Shown piece by piece: positions 7,458 through 12,793 of a stretch of 12,793 nt of DNA (position 1 is its first letter; every line of letters begins with the position of its first letter). The notes under the pieces were generated by a model. That model had not been told where the DNA came from. It was given only the letters and a program-made list of their open reading frames with translations, and did no database searches. This DNA is from an uncultured Clostridia bacterium (GTDB lineage Bacteria > Bacillota > Clostridia > Christensenellales > CAG-917), in the NCBI GenBank assembly GCA_947629635.1, contig CANREO010000019.1, positions 1 to 12,793 on the forward strand, written 5' to 3'. A program made the translations under genes and the position numbers.

Positions 7458-7481
7458 GACATATAAACCCGACATTGTCAA
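7453..7481 (-). promoter_or_regulatory. Sigma-A-type promoter of the DUF1538-PII-polA-coaE operon
   Basis: On the minus strand a perfect -35 TTGACA (7481-7476) is followed after 17 bp by CATAAT (7458-7453), five of six matches, preceded by TG as an extended -10. Transcription should start near 7446, leaving a leader of about 25 nt before the ATG at 7421. No other good promoter is obvious inside the seven genes. Confidence 0.8.
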
Positions 7482-7549
7482 TTTGCATAGGCGCGCATTT
7501 GAGAACAATTGAGATTAAAAGTATATTTTTTCCAAAATATCAAATTCGG

Positions 7550-7578
7550 TTGACTTTTTGCTTTTATCTTTCTATATT
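7550..7578 (+). promoter_or_regulatory. Sigma-A-type promoter of the YitT-family gene
   Basis: TTGACT (7550-7555), a 17-bp spacer and TATATT (7573-7578) face the YitT-family gene. Start of transcription near 7585 would give a leader of about 30 nt. It is divergent from the DUF1538 promoter, with about 68 bp between the two -35 elements. Confidence 0.72.
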
Positions 7579-7587
7579 ATCGAATGT

Positions 7588-7603
7588 AACCTCTTTAGAG
7601 GTT
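7588..7603 (+). promoter_or_regulatory. Short hairpin in the YitT leader beside the ribosome site
   Basis: AACCTC and GAGGTT pair as a 6-bp stem around a TTTA loop, immediately before the GTGAGGA ribosome site (7604-7610). It could be a protein operator just downstream of the start point, or an RNA hairpin affecting translation. GAGGTT in its right arm also resembles a ribosome site. Confidence 0.35.
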
Positions 7604-7614
7604 GTGAGGATATT

Positions 7615-8688
7615 ATGGGAACAGAGAGTGTTGAAAACGAGTCAACCGAGTTGACTGCACAGCCGAACAACACGGACGATAAAAAAGACGAACAGCCCGT
7701 CGGCAAAGAAGAACAAACAAATAAATCCCCCGTGCTTACCAAACAAAAAGTTTTCAAGTACGCAAAATTTTACGTCTTGCTTATAATTCTCGCATTTTTG
7801 AGAGCGCTGACGACCTACATGTTTATTCTCCCCAATGGCTTTGCGCCCGGTGGGATCGGAGGCATATCGACAATAATCTACAATGCGGTATTGCCCTACA
7901 ATGAAAAGATAGCACGCACCGTGCTCGACCCCGGTCTTACGACATTTATAATGAACATTCCCTTGCTCATCACCGCAGCATTTTTGCTCAGCAAAAAATT
8001 TGCGTTCAATTCATTTTTGGTCGTTGCTACATATTCGGGATTTATGATGATGTTTTCGGCGGTAAAATTCCCGCAATATTTTGCCGCTGACGACACGGGG
8101 TTGCAAATAATAGCCGCGCTTATGGGCGGAGCCTTTTCGGGACTTTGCCTCGGCCTTATGTTGAGAAACAATATGAGCATGGCCGGCACCGACATAATAG
8201 GCAAATTGATACATAAACGCAATCCTATCGTCGGCGCGCAATGGTATATCATCACCTGTGACTGTATAGTGGCCGTGTGCTCCGGCGTGCTGGGCATACT
8301 CAAAGTCAAAGATATGCCAAACATCACTCCGACAACGGCGCTGACGGAAGTGTTGTCGCCCATCCTCTTTTCTTTCATCTCTCTGATTGTTTGCTCGATC
8401 ATCGCGGATATCATTCAAGCGGGCTTCCAATCCTCACTGGTATTCAATATCATCACCGATAAGCCGGATGAGATCGCAAACAAAATCTCCGAGAGACTTC
8501 ATAGAGGCGTAACGATATCCAAGGCAGTGGGCTATTATACCGGCGAAGAGCACGAAGTGCTTGTTTGCGTAGTCAGCAAACGGCAAATAAATAATATCAA
8601 AAACATCGTGGACTCTATGGATCCAATGGCATTCACCTACATCACCAAGGCAAGAGAGGTCGCCGGAAAGGGCTTCCGTCACGAATGA
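7615..8688 (+). CDS. YitT-family membrane protein (DUF161/DUF2179 type)
   Basis: This 357-residue membrane protein has the YitT layout. An acidic, Asn/Gln/Thr-rich cytoplasmic tail (1-42) precedes the first membrane segment (about 52-70), then the APGGIGGIS motif (77-85), further membrane segments to about 270 including the AGTDIIGK motif (190-197), and a soluble C-terminal DUF2179-like domain (about 275-357) with HRGVT. The family is widespread in Firmicutes; it is sometimes suggested to transport small molecules, but the substrate is unknown. The ATG at 7615 has GAGGA five bases upstream; an in-frame start at 7558 would lie upstream of the predicted start of transcription. The unusually long charged N-terminal tail is worth noting. 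It is a single-gene unit with its own promoter and terminator. Confidence 0.9.
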   Translation: MGTESVENESTELTAQPNNTDDKKDEQPVGKEEQTNKSPVLTKQKVFKYAKFYVLLIILAFLRALTTYMFILPNGFAPGGIGGISTIIYNAVLPYNEKIARTVLDPGLTTFIMNIPLLITAAFLLSKKFAFNSFLVVATYSGFMMMFSAVKFPQYFAADDTGLQIIAALMGGAFSGLCLGLMLRNNMSMAGTDIIGKLIHKRNPIVGAQWYIITCDCIVAVCSGVLGILKVKDMPNITPTTALTEVLSPILFSFISLIVCSIIADIIQAGFQSSLVFNIITDKPDEIANKISERLHRGVTISKAVGYYTGEEHEVLVCVVSKRQINNIKNIVDSMDPMAFTYITKAREVAGKGFRHE

Positions 8689-8774
8689 TCGCGAAAATTA
8701 AATGTTTACAGACAAACGACGCTTTTATAAATTGTCATAATTACTCATATTTTTTTCATCTTAATAATATCGAT

Positions 8775-8807
8775 AAAACGGCGAGGGAAAATTCCCTCGC
8801 CGTTTTT
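8775..8807. terminator. Bidirectional intrinsic terminator between YitT gene and redox cassette
   Basis: A stem of about 14 bp (AAAACGGCGAGGGA with its complement) closes over a loop of 2-4 nt and has T-runs on both strands. It ends the YitT transcript on the + strand and the redox cassette on the minus strand. Confidence 0.93.
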
Positions 8808-8836
8808 ACTTATAATTTTCCTTGTCGCTAAAAGCT

Positions 8837-8932
8837 TTAATCCATTGTCGGCGGCATTGCCACAGGCAGAAAGAGTAAATTGCAAACAGTTTTGACCGCT
8901 ATGAGAAGCATCATAAGAATTGTTCTTTTCAT
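8837..8932 (-). CDS. Possible small hydrophobic peptide (31 residues) at the end of the redox cassette
   Basis: An ATG-to-TAA frame of 31 codons begins MKRTILMMLLIAVK, continues as a hydrophobic stretch with one Cys and ends in PPTMD. It could make a single membrane-spanning helix. It starts 16 nt after the stop of the ABM-domain gene, on the same strand and before the shared terminator, so it would be cotranscribed. The ribosome site is weak (AGCAG region at best), and I know of no matching family. It may be only a chance frame. Confidence 0.3.
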   Translation of the reverse strand: MKRTILMMLLIAVKTVCNLLFLPVAMPPTMD

Positions 8933-8948
8933 TTTACTGCTTTAACCG

Positions 8949-9242
8949 TTATTTTATTTCGCTAAATTTCTGCACGCGCATTTTCAGATGATATTTCTCG
9001 CGCAGAGCGGCAATTTCCTTCATCATGGAGCTTCTGTGATGAAGATCCAGGGCTTCCTGACTTTCCCAAGCGTCGATCAAAAGCACCGTTTGCGGATCGT
9101 CCATAGGCAGAAAATATTCATAACGCAAATTACCTTTTTCGGCGCGGATTTTTTCGACAAGCCCACTCTCTTTCATCTCTTCTGCAAATTTTCTTGCGCT
9201 GTCGTTTGCTCCCGTATAATAAATATTGACCGTAAATGCCAT
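8949..9242 (-). CDS. ABM-domain protein, putative quinol monooxygenase (YgiN-like)
   Basis: This 97-residue protein fits the antibiotic-biosynthesis-monooxygenase (ABM) fold, a small alpha/beta barrel dimer. Strand 1 is FTVNIYYTG (3-11), followed by a helix, RYEYFLPMDDPQTVLLIDAWES (40-61) and the HH-containing helix ALDLHHRSSMMKE. Members oxidise quinols or other aromatic substrates without metal or cofactor, or have lost activity. The specific substrate is not visible. The ATG at 9242 has a GGCGGAG ribosome site, and the gene lies 12 nt after the CMD-cupin gene in the same operon. Together with the upstream flavoproteins it suggests quinone or electrophile metabolism, which is inference. Confidence 0.85.
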   Translation of the reverse strand: MAFTVNIYYTGANDSARKFAEEMKESGLVEKIRAEKGNLRYEYFLPMDDPQTVLLIDAWESQEALDLHHRSSMMKEIAALREKYHLKMRVQKFSEIK

Positions 9243-9254
9243 ACTCCGCCTCTT

Positions 9255-10007
9255 TTATATAAGTTTGTCGTATTCTTCTGCAGAGACAGGTTCCAACCAC
9301 TCGTTCCAACTGTTTTCGCCGGGGACTTCGATAGCGAGGTGGGAGAACCAACTGTCCTTTGCCGCGCCGTGCCAATGTTTGATCCCCTCGGGAATGTTGA
9401 TACAATCGCCTGGCTTCATTCCCACGGCTTCTTTTCCCCATTCTTGATAATAACCGCGCCCCGCAACGCAAATCAAAATCTGACCTCCACCCTTTGTCGC
9501 ATGGTGGATGTGCCAATTATTGCGGCAAGACGGCTCGAAAGTTACATTGAAAATTCCCACCTGCGCATTGGAAATAGGCGCAAGATAACTCTTTCCGCTG
9601 AAATACTGCTTAAATCCGTCGTTCGGCGCGCCGATGGGAAACAGCATTTCGTTTTCATGAGCCGCCTTTGCATTTTCTACTGAGTCTTCCGTCCAAACTT
9701 CTTTGGCCATATTAAACACCGCCCATGCCTTTGGCCAACCTGCATAAAAGCCGACATGCGTGACGACGGCGGCGATCTCCTTCCTCGTAACGCCCATCCT
9801 TTTGGCATTTTCCAAATGGTATTTGAGCGAACTGTCGGTTATTCCCGACGACATCAGTGCGACGACCGTGACAATGCAACGCGTTTTGCGATCTATATCA
9901 CTATTGTTCCAATTCTCGCCGAAGAGAATATCGTCGTTATAATGCGCAAAGTCGGGAGCGAACTCTCCCAGCGCTTTTCTTCCCGCATCCTGTGTGATTT
10001 TATCCAT
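9255..10007 (-). CDS. Carboxymuconolactone decarboxylase-like / cupin fusion protein
   Basis: This 250-residue protein has two domains. Residues about 1-108 match the CMD/AhpD-like helical fold (DRKTRCIVTVVALMSSG, then HLENAKRMGVTRKEIAAVVTH), but there is no CxxC pair, so peroxidase-type AhpD chemistry is unlikely. Residues about 140-232 are a cupin. HIHH (166-169) gives the metal His pair, the usual Glu position is taken by Gln176 or thereabouts, GRGYYQEWG follows, and IPEGIKHWHGA supplies His211/His213. The second cupin motif is therefore complete while the first lacks its Glu. Such fusions occur beside flavodoxin-type genes in anaerobes. The reaction is unknown. The ATG at 10007 has AAGGAGT upstream; the gene follows the iron-sulfur flavoprotein gene by 13 nt. 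Confidence 0.88.
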   Translation of the reverse strand: MDKITQDAGRKALGEFAPDFAHYNDDILFGENWNNSDIDRKTRCIVTVVALMSSGITDSSLKYHLENAKRMGVTRKEIAAVVTHVGFYAGWPKAWAVFNMAKEVWTEDSVENAKAAHENEMLFPIGAPNDGFKQYFSGKSYLAPISNAQVGIFNVTFEPSCRNNWHIHHATKGGGQILICVAGRGYYQEWGKEAVGMKPGDCINIPEGIKHWHGAAKDSWFSHLAIEVPGENSWNEWLEPVSAEEYDKLI

Positions 10008-10020
10008 AAATTACTCCTTC

Positions 10021-10584
10021 CTATTTATTTTTCAGACTTTTGCCGAGTTTATAGGCCTCCGCCAAATACTCGGAACGAGCTGTCATTTCCGGCGTTCCGC
10101 AGCCCCTGCCGAGGATCATTCCCATGTCTACGAAATTGAGATATCTTACAAGAGTTTTATAATGCGCTTCAAGTGCGTCAAATGTCCACTCGGCGGCATT
10201 CCAAGCGACGGATATAAGCGCAGACTTCATGTGTTTCCGTTGAATTTCGCCGTTGAAGGCGCAAAAACGGTCAATAACGTTTTTAAGTTGCGCGGACATC
10301 CCGAAATAGTATAGAGGCGTGACAAAAACTATCATATCCGCGCCGATAATTTCCGCTTTGATACCATGTTCAGTTCCGCTTTCCGAACCCATTTCGTCCT
10401 TTTGCGCGCACGGACCGCCGTATCCGCACCTAACGCAACCCGTGCACGGATGCACATTCGCTTGCGCCGCGTCAATGACAGAAACGGTGTTCCCCACTTC
10501 GCGTGCGCCTTTAATAAATTGCTCCGCCAGCATGTTGGATGAACCGAACTTTTGCGGACTGCCGGTCAAAACTGCAATTTTCAT
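10021..10584 (-). CDS. Iron-sulfur flavoprotein-like NAD(P)H-dependent FMN reductase
   Basis: This 187-residue flavodoxin-fold protein begins MKIAVLTGSPQKFGSSNML, the FMN phosphate loop, and has VTPLYYFGMSAQLKNVIDRF (88-107) for the flavin and dimer surface. Cys47, Cys50, Cys53 and Cys59 form a C-x2-C-x2-C-x5-C cluster, the compact motif that holds a [4Fe-4S] cluster in iron-sulfur flavoproteins. Cluster binding here is inferred from that spacing. The likely role is electron transfer from a reduced carrier to oxygen, quinones or other acceptors. The ATG at 10584 overlaps the stop of the flavodoxin gene (ATGA); the longer frame to 10605 adds seven unconserved residues. GAGGA lies 9 nt upstream. 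It probably works with the flavodoxin encoded just before it. Confidence 0.87.
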   Translation of the reverse strand: MKIAVLTGSPQKFGSSNMLAEQFIKGAREVGNTVSVIDAAQANVHPCTGCVRCGYGGPCAQKDEMGSESGTEHGIKAEIIGADMIVFVTPLYYFGMSAQLKNVIDRFCAFNGEIQRKHMKSALISVAWNAAEWTFDALEAHYKTLVRYLNFVDMGMILGRGCGTPEMTARSEYLAEAYKLGKSLKNK

Positions 10585-11060
10585 AAATTCAGATCCTCGA
10601 TCCAATTTTTCAGCGAGTTTTCGTTTATGTTATTCAAAAGTTTTCCGGTTTTCCAAACGGCGGTCGGCGCACACGGTTTCAAAGCGCTTTCGGTTTTTCC
10701 GAGGCCGCTTCCTCCGCTTGTCGCAAAGGGAATGACTGTTTTGCCCTCGAAATCGTAACTTTCGAGAAATGTTTTGATAATTGTCGGCGCAGTATACCAC
10801 CAGATGGGAAACCCTATAAACACGACATTATAATTTGCCATGTCTGCGAGGTTGTTCTTGATTTCGGGACGAGACATTGGATCGCTCATCTCCAAAGTAG
10901 AGCGGCTCTTTTTGTTTGTCCAATCGAGGTCGGCAACCGTGTAAGTCATTTTGGGCACTATCTCAAACAGATCTGCGTCAGCTGCGCGCGCAAGCATCGT
11001 TGCGGCGCGTTTGGTTGTTCCGCTTGCCGAAAAATACGCTACCAAAAACTTTTTATTCAT
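10581..11060 (-). CDS. Flavodoxin
   Basis: This 159-residue flavodoxin has the FMN phosphate-binding loop SASGTTK (11-17) after strand 1, PIWWYTAPTIIKTFLES (85-101) around the flavin, and TSGGSGLG (114-121) as the third flavin loop. It should bind FMN without covalent attachment and carry one or two electrons at low potential in the cytoplasm. The ATG at 11060 shares one base with the stop of marR (TAATG), with AAGGAG 8 nt upstream in marR. The gene overlaps the iron-sulfur flavoprotein gene by 4 nt. Regulation by the MarR protein encoded upstream is likely from the arrangement. It may instead be a flavodoxin-like quinone or nitro reductase. Confidence 0.9.
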   Translation of the reverse strand: MNKKFLVAYFSASGTTKRAATMLARAADADLFEIVPKMTYTVADLDWTNKKSRSTLEMSDPMSRPEIKNNLADMANYNVVFIGFPIWWYTAPTIIKTFLESYDFEGKTVIPFATSGGSGLGKTESALKPCAPTAVWKTGKLLNNINENSLKNWIEDLNL

Positions 11061-11497
11061 TATTTATTCTCCTTTGCGGCTATAATTTGCATTTTTGCCG
11101 CTAATTTTTGCAAAGTTGAAAGTAATTCCTCGGGATTTTCAATATCCGAGTAAATTTTTTTCTCCCTCGAATAAAGGTCGGACAATATCCCGTCCGCGTA
11201 TTCCTTTCCGCTTTGGGTAAGAGATACAAGCAACTCTCGCCGCTCGCCCTTGATTTGGGAAAGTGAAATGTATTTTTTGTTTTCCAGATCTTTGATAATT
11301 GTGTTTGCCGTGCTTCTGGGGATTGCCCAATCGTCACAGATCTGCTTTTGGCTATGCCGCTCGCCGTCGTTTAAGGCGTATAGGATCCAAAGAAGATTTG
11401 GGGATTTAACGCGACAATTTCTACCATATTCCTCATACGCGCCGTCTATCCGATAAACAAGTTTTCCGAGCCTGTAAAAAAAGATATGTGAATTCAT
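11060..11497 (-). CDS. MarR-family transcriptional regulator
   Basis: This 145-residue protein is a MarR winged-helix regulator. An N-terminal dimer helix leads to LLWILYALNDGERHSQKQICDDWAIPRSTANTIIKDLENKKYI (recognition helix around 60-72) and the wing GERRELLVSLTQSGKEY (84-100), then a C-terminal dimerisation helix. It should bind a palindromic operator and release it on binding a small ligand or on oxidation. Cys28 and Cys54 are the only cysteines and could sense redox state, which is speculation. It is the first gene of the redox cassette. The ATG at 11497 has an AAGGTGA ribosome site, and its own promoter contains an inverted repeat that is a plausible target. Confidence 0.92.
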   Translation of the reverse strand: MNSHIFFYRLGKLVYRIDGAYEEYGRNCRVKSPNLLWILYALNDGERHSQKQICDDWAIPRSTANTIIKDLENKKYISLSQIKGERRELLVSLTQSGKEYADGILSDLYSREKKIYSDIENPEELLSTLQKLAAKMQIIAAKENK

Positions 11498-11520
11498 AAA
11501 CTCACCTTTGAAATTCTATT

Positions 11521-11542
11521 TCGTATTTTTATTATAATACGA
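11521..11542. promoter_or_regulatory. Candidate MarR operator
   Basis: Perfect 7-bp arms TCGTATT and AATACGA are separated by 8 nt, making a site of about 22 bp that covers the -10 element of the marR promoter. The size, centre and position are normal for a MarR-family autoregulatory operator. No second copy was spotted elsewhere in the window by eye. Confidence 0.65.
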
Positions 11543-11559
11543 CTTAGGATTTCCGTAAA
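11531..11559 (-). promoter_or_regulatory. Promoter of the marR redox operon
   Basis: On the minus strand TTTACG (11559-11554, four of six matches) precedes a perfect TATAAT (11536-11531) with a 17-bp spacer. Transcription should start near 11524, within the inverted repeat, so a bound repressor would block it. Confidence 0.68.
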
Positions 11560-11623
11560 GTATTTTTTAAAAATTTTTTTCGTAATTTGAAATTTCGGGC
11601 ATGATTCTGTCTGAGACTTCTAA

Positions 11624-11681
11624 AAACGATTTACAAACTTGCGATAATTAAACGATTTGCCGCCTTCTGAATTACAAACTT
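11624..11681. repeat. Degenerate short direct repeats in the marR-galM spacer
   Basis: AAACGATTT occurs at 11624-11632 and 11650-11658, and TTACAAACTT at 11631-11640 and 11672-11681. They lie between the marR promoter and the galM terminator, where no gene is visible. They may be binding sites or a decayed local duplication. Confidence 0.35.
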
Positions 11682-11696
11682 CACTCCCGCTAAACA

Positions 11697-11731
11697 TAAA
11701 AAGCGGCCGAACATATAAAATGTTCGCCGCT
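11697..11731 (-). terminator. Intrinsic terminator of the mutarotase gene
   Basis: AGCGGC-C-GAACAT pairs with ATGTTC-GCCGCT (12 bp with one bulged C) around a loop of about 5 nt. On the minus strand it is followed by TTTTT, so it ends the transcript that comes from galM about 60 nt upstream. It lacks a T-run on the + strand. Confidence 0.85.
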
Positions 11732-11787
11732 AGATTTCAATAGATCATCGTAGCGTACATAAATCGCTCATTACGTATCGGTTTGGA

Positions 11788-12793
11788 CTATTCTGTCTTA
11801 AACTTGAACGCCGTGCGAGAGTGGTAATCCTCACCGGCTTTGAGCAAAATCTCGGGATGAGCCGAAACGTCCGCTCCCGGGAAAGCCTGTGTTTCGAAGC
11901 AGACCGAGCTGTGCCTTACGTACTTCCTTCCCTTGCCGCGCATACCGTCAAGAAAATTGCCGGTATATAGTTGCATGCAAGGACAGTCCGTGTGTATTTC
12001 CATAGTGACGCCGGTTTTTGCAGAATGCAACGTCGCCTGCGGCGCCTCTCCGATAAGGATATAATTTACGTCATAACCCCCGACATCCGCTACATCGGAT
12101 GAAAACGGAATGATCGGCTTGGCATCTTTGAAATCATATGCCGTGCCATTGACGGCGATCTCCTCTCCCGTCGGGACAAGCTCGTCGTCCACTCGGGAAA
12201 TTCTGTCCGCATTTATTTTCAATATATGATTTTCCAACCCTTTAAAATCGCCGTCCAAATTGAAATACGTATGATTGGAAAGAGATATGGGGGTGTCTCT
12301 ATCGGTTGTTGCGGAGTAAACTATTTCAAGCGTATTGTCCTCTTGCAAAGTATATGTCACTCTGACTTTCAAAGTGCCCGGATATCCCTCCTCGCCGTCC
12401 GCAGCGGTATAGACGAACGCAACGCCGGCCGTTCCGACGCACTCCGCGTCCCATTGTTTTTTGTCAAAGCCCTCTTCTCCGCCGTGAAGATGATTTCCGT
12501 TTTCATTTGCGGAGAGCGAATATTCGACGCCGTCAAGCATAAACTTCGCACCGCCTATTCTTCCGGCATATCTTCCCACAGTAGCTCCCATATAAGTGCC
12601 ATGATCGTCCGCATACTTATCCGCATTTCGGAATCCGGCGACAACGTCGATTTTTCCGCCGTCGGCGGCAGGCACTTTCAGCGACATCAATCGTGCGCCA
12701 TAACTGCATAATGTGGCGCTCATGCCGCGCTCGTTGTAAAGTTCGAATACCTTCGAACCGTTTTTGGTTTGCTTTACAAGGCATACGCCGTCG
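11788..12793 (-). CDS. galM: Aldose 1-epimerase (galactose mutarotase), N-terminus outside window
   Basis: About 334 residues of a mutarotase are visible. The frame stays open to the right edge (DGVCLVKQTKNG... upstream of the Met at 12723, with ELYNERGMSATLCSYGA matching the family N-terminus), so only the first few residues are missing and that Met is not the start. Seen in order are NHLHGG with substrate-binding His, SNHTYFNLDG with the catalytic acid His, GYDVNYIL with the Asp, and CFETQAFPGAD with the catalytic base Glu, about 58 residues before the end. It interconverts alpha and beta anomers of galactose, glucose and similar sugars. It is transcribed toward the marR operon but separated by its own terminator; promoter and any operon partner lie outside the window. 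Confidence 0.94.
   Translation of the reverse strand, partial: DGVCLVKQTKNGSKVFELYNERGMSATLCSYGARLMSLKVPAADGGKIDVVAGFRNADKYADDHGTYMGATVGRYAGRIGGAKFMLDGVEYSLSANENGNHLHGGEEGFDKKQWDAECVGTAGVAFVYTAADGEEGYPGTLKVRVTYTLQEDNTLEIVYSATTDRDTPISLSNHTYFNLDGDFKGLENHILKINADRISRVDDELVPTGEEIAVNGTAYDFKDAKPIIPFSSDVADVGGYDVNYILIGEAPQATLHSAKTGVTMEIHTDCPCMQLYTGNFLDGMRGKGRKYVRHSSVCFETQAFPGADVSAHPEILLKAGEDYHSRTAFKFKTE

Noticed and set aside
6913..7512. Open frame of 199 codons on the + strand opposite the DUF1538 gene
   Set aside because: It is Ser/Thr/Pro-rich antisense of hydrophobic codons, with no ribosome site; the minus-strand gene explains the region.
8689..8774. Short frame after the YitT gene (12 codons from the ATG near 8702)
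   Set aside because: It is too short, without a ribosome site, and lies between a stop codon and a terminator.
11560..11787. tRNA, riboswitch or small gene in the marR-galM spacer
   Set aside because: Apart from the terminator and short repeats I see no cloverleaf, conserved riboswitch core or convincing frame; the best frame is 16 codons.
11788..12723. Mutarotase beginning at the Met at 12723
   Set aside because: The frame continues to the window edge with sequence that matches the family N-terminus, so this Met is internal and the gene is cut by the window.

Overview
The window reads as a piece of a Firmicutes (probably Clostridia) chromosome. The reasons are purine-rich Shine-Dalgarno sites before nearly every gene, sigma-A-like promoters with 17-bp spacers, a proofreading-less DNA polymerase I next to coaE, a YitT-family protein, and TAA, TAG and TGA all used as stops. 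The organism assignment is inference. There are no mobile elements, CRISPR arrays, rRNA genes or tRNA genes that I can see.

Layout. Positions 1-347 hold the 3' end of an M28 metallopeptidase gene on the + strand. It is separated by a bidirectional terminator (347-375) from a long minus-strand operon. That operon starts at a strong promoter (7453-7481) and runs leftward through seven genes with no gap above 8 nt: a duplicated DUF1538 membrane protein, two atypical PII-like proteins, a patatin-like phospholipase, DNA polymerase I (polA), dephospho-CoA kinase (coaE) and a short-chain dehydrogenase. Divergent from it, with its own promoter, is a YitT-family membrane protein (7615-8688, +), which ends at a second bidirectional terminator (8775-8807).

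On the other side of that terminator, again on the minus strand, is a compact redox cassette (about 11.5 kb down to 8.8 kb): a MarR-type repressor, a flavodoxin, an iron-sulfur flavoprotein-like protein, a carboxymuconolactone decarboxylase/cupin fusion, an ABM-type monooxygenase and possibly a 31-residue hydrophobic peptide. A 7-8-7 inverted repeat over the -10 element of the marR promoter is a good candidate autoregulatory operator. The window ends with most of a galactose mutarotase gene (minus strand, N-terminus cut off by the window edge), which has its own terminator.

The most interesting unit is DUF1538 plus two PII-like genes, translationally coupled by 4-nt overlaps or near-overlaps. 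The membrane protein is an internal duplication with matched acidic motifs exactly 249 residues apart. The two PII-like proteins have short T-loops without the uridylylated Tyr and B-loops without the usual Lys. I read this as a probable ligand-gated membrane transport system of unknown substrate, co-expressed with replication/repair and CoA-synthesis genes. The transport role and the gating are inference.
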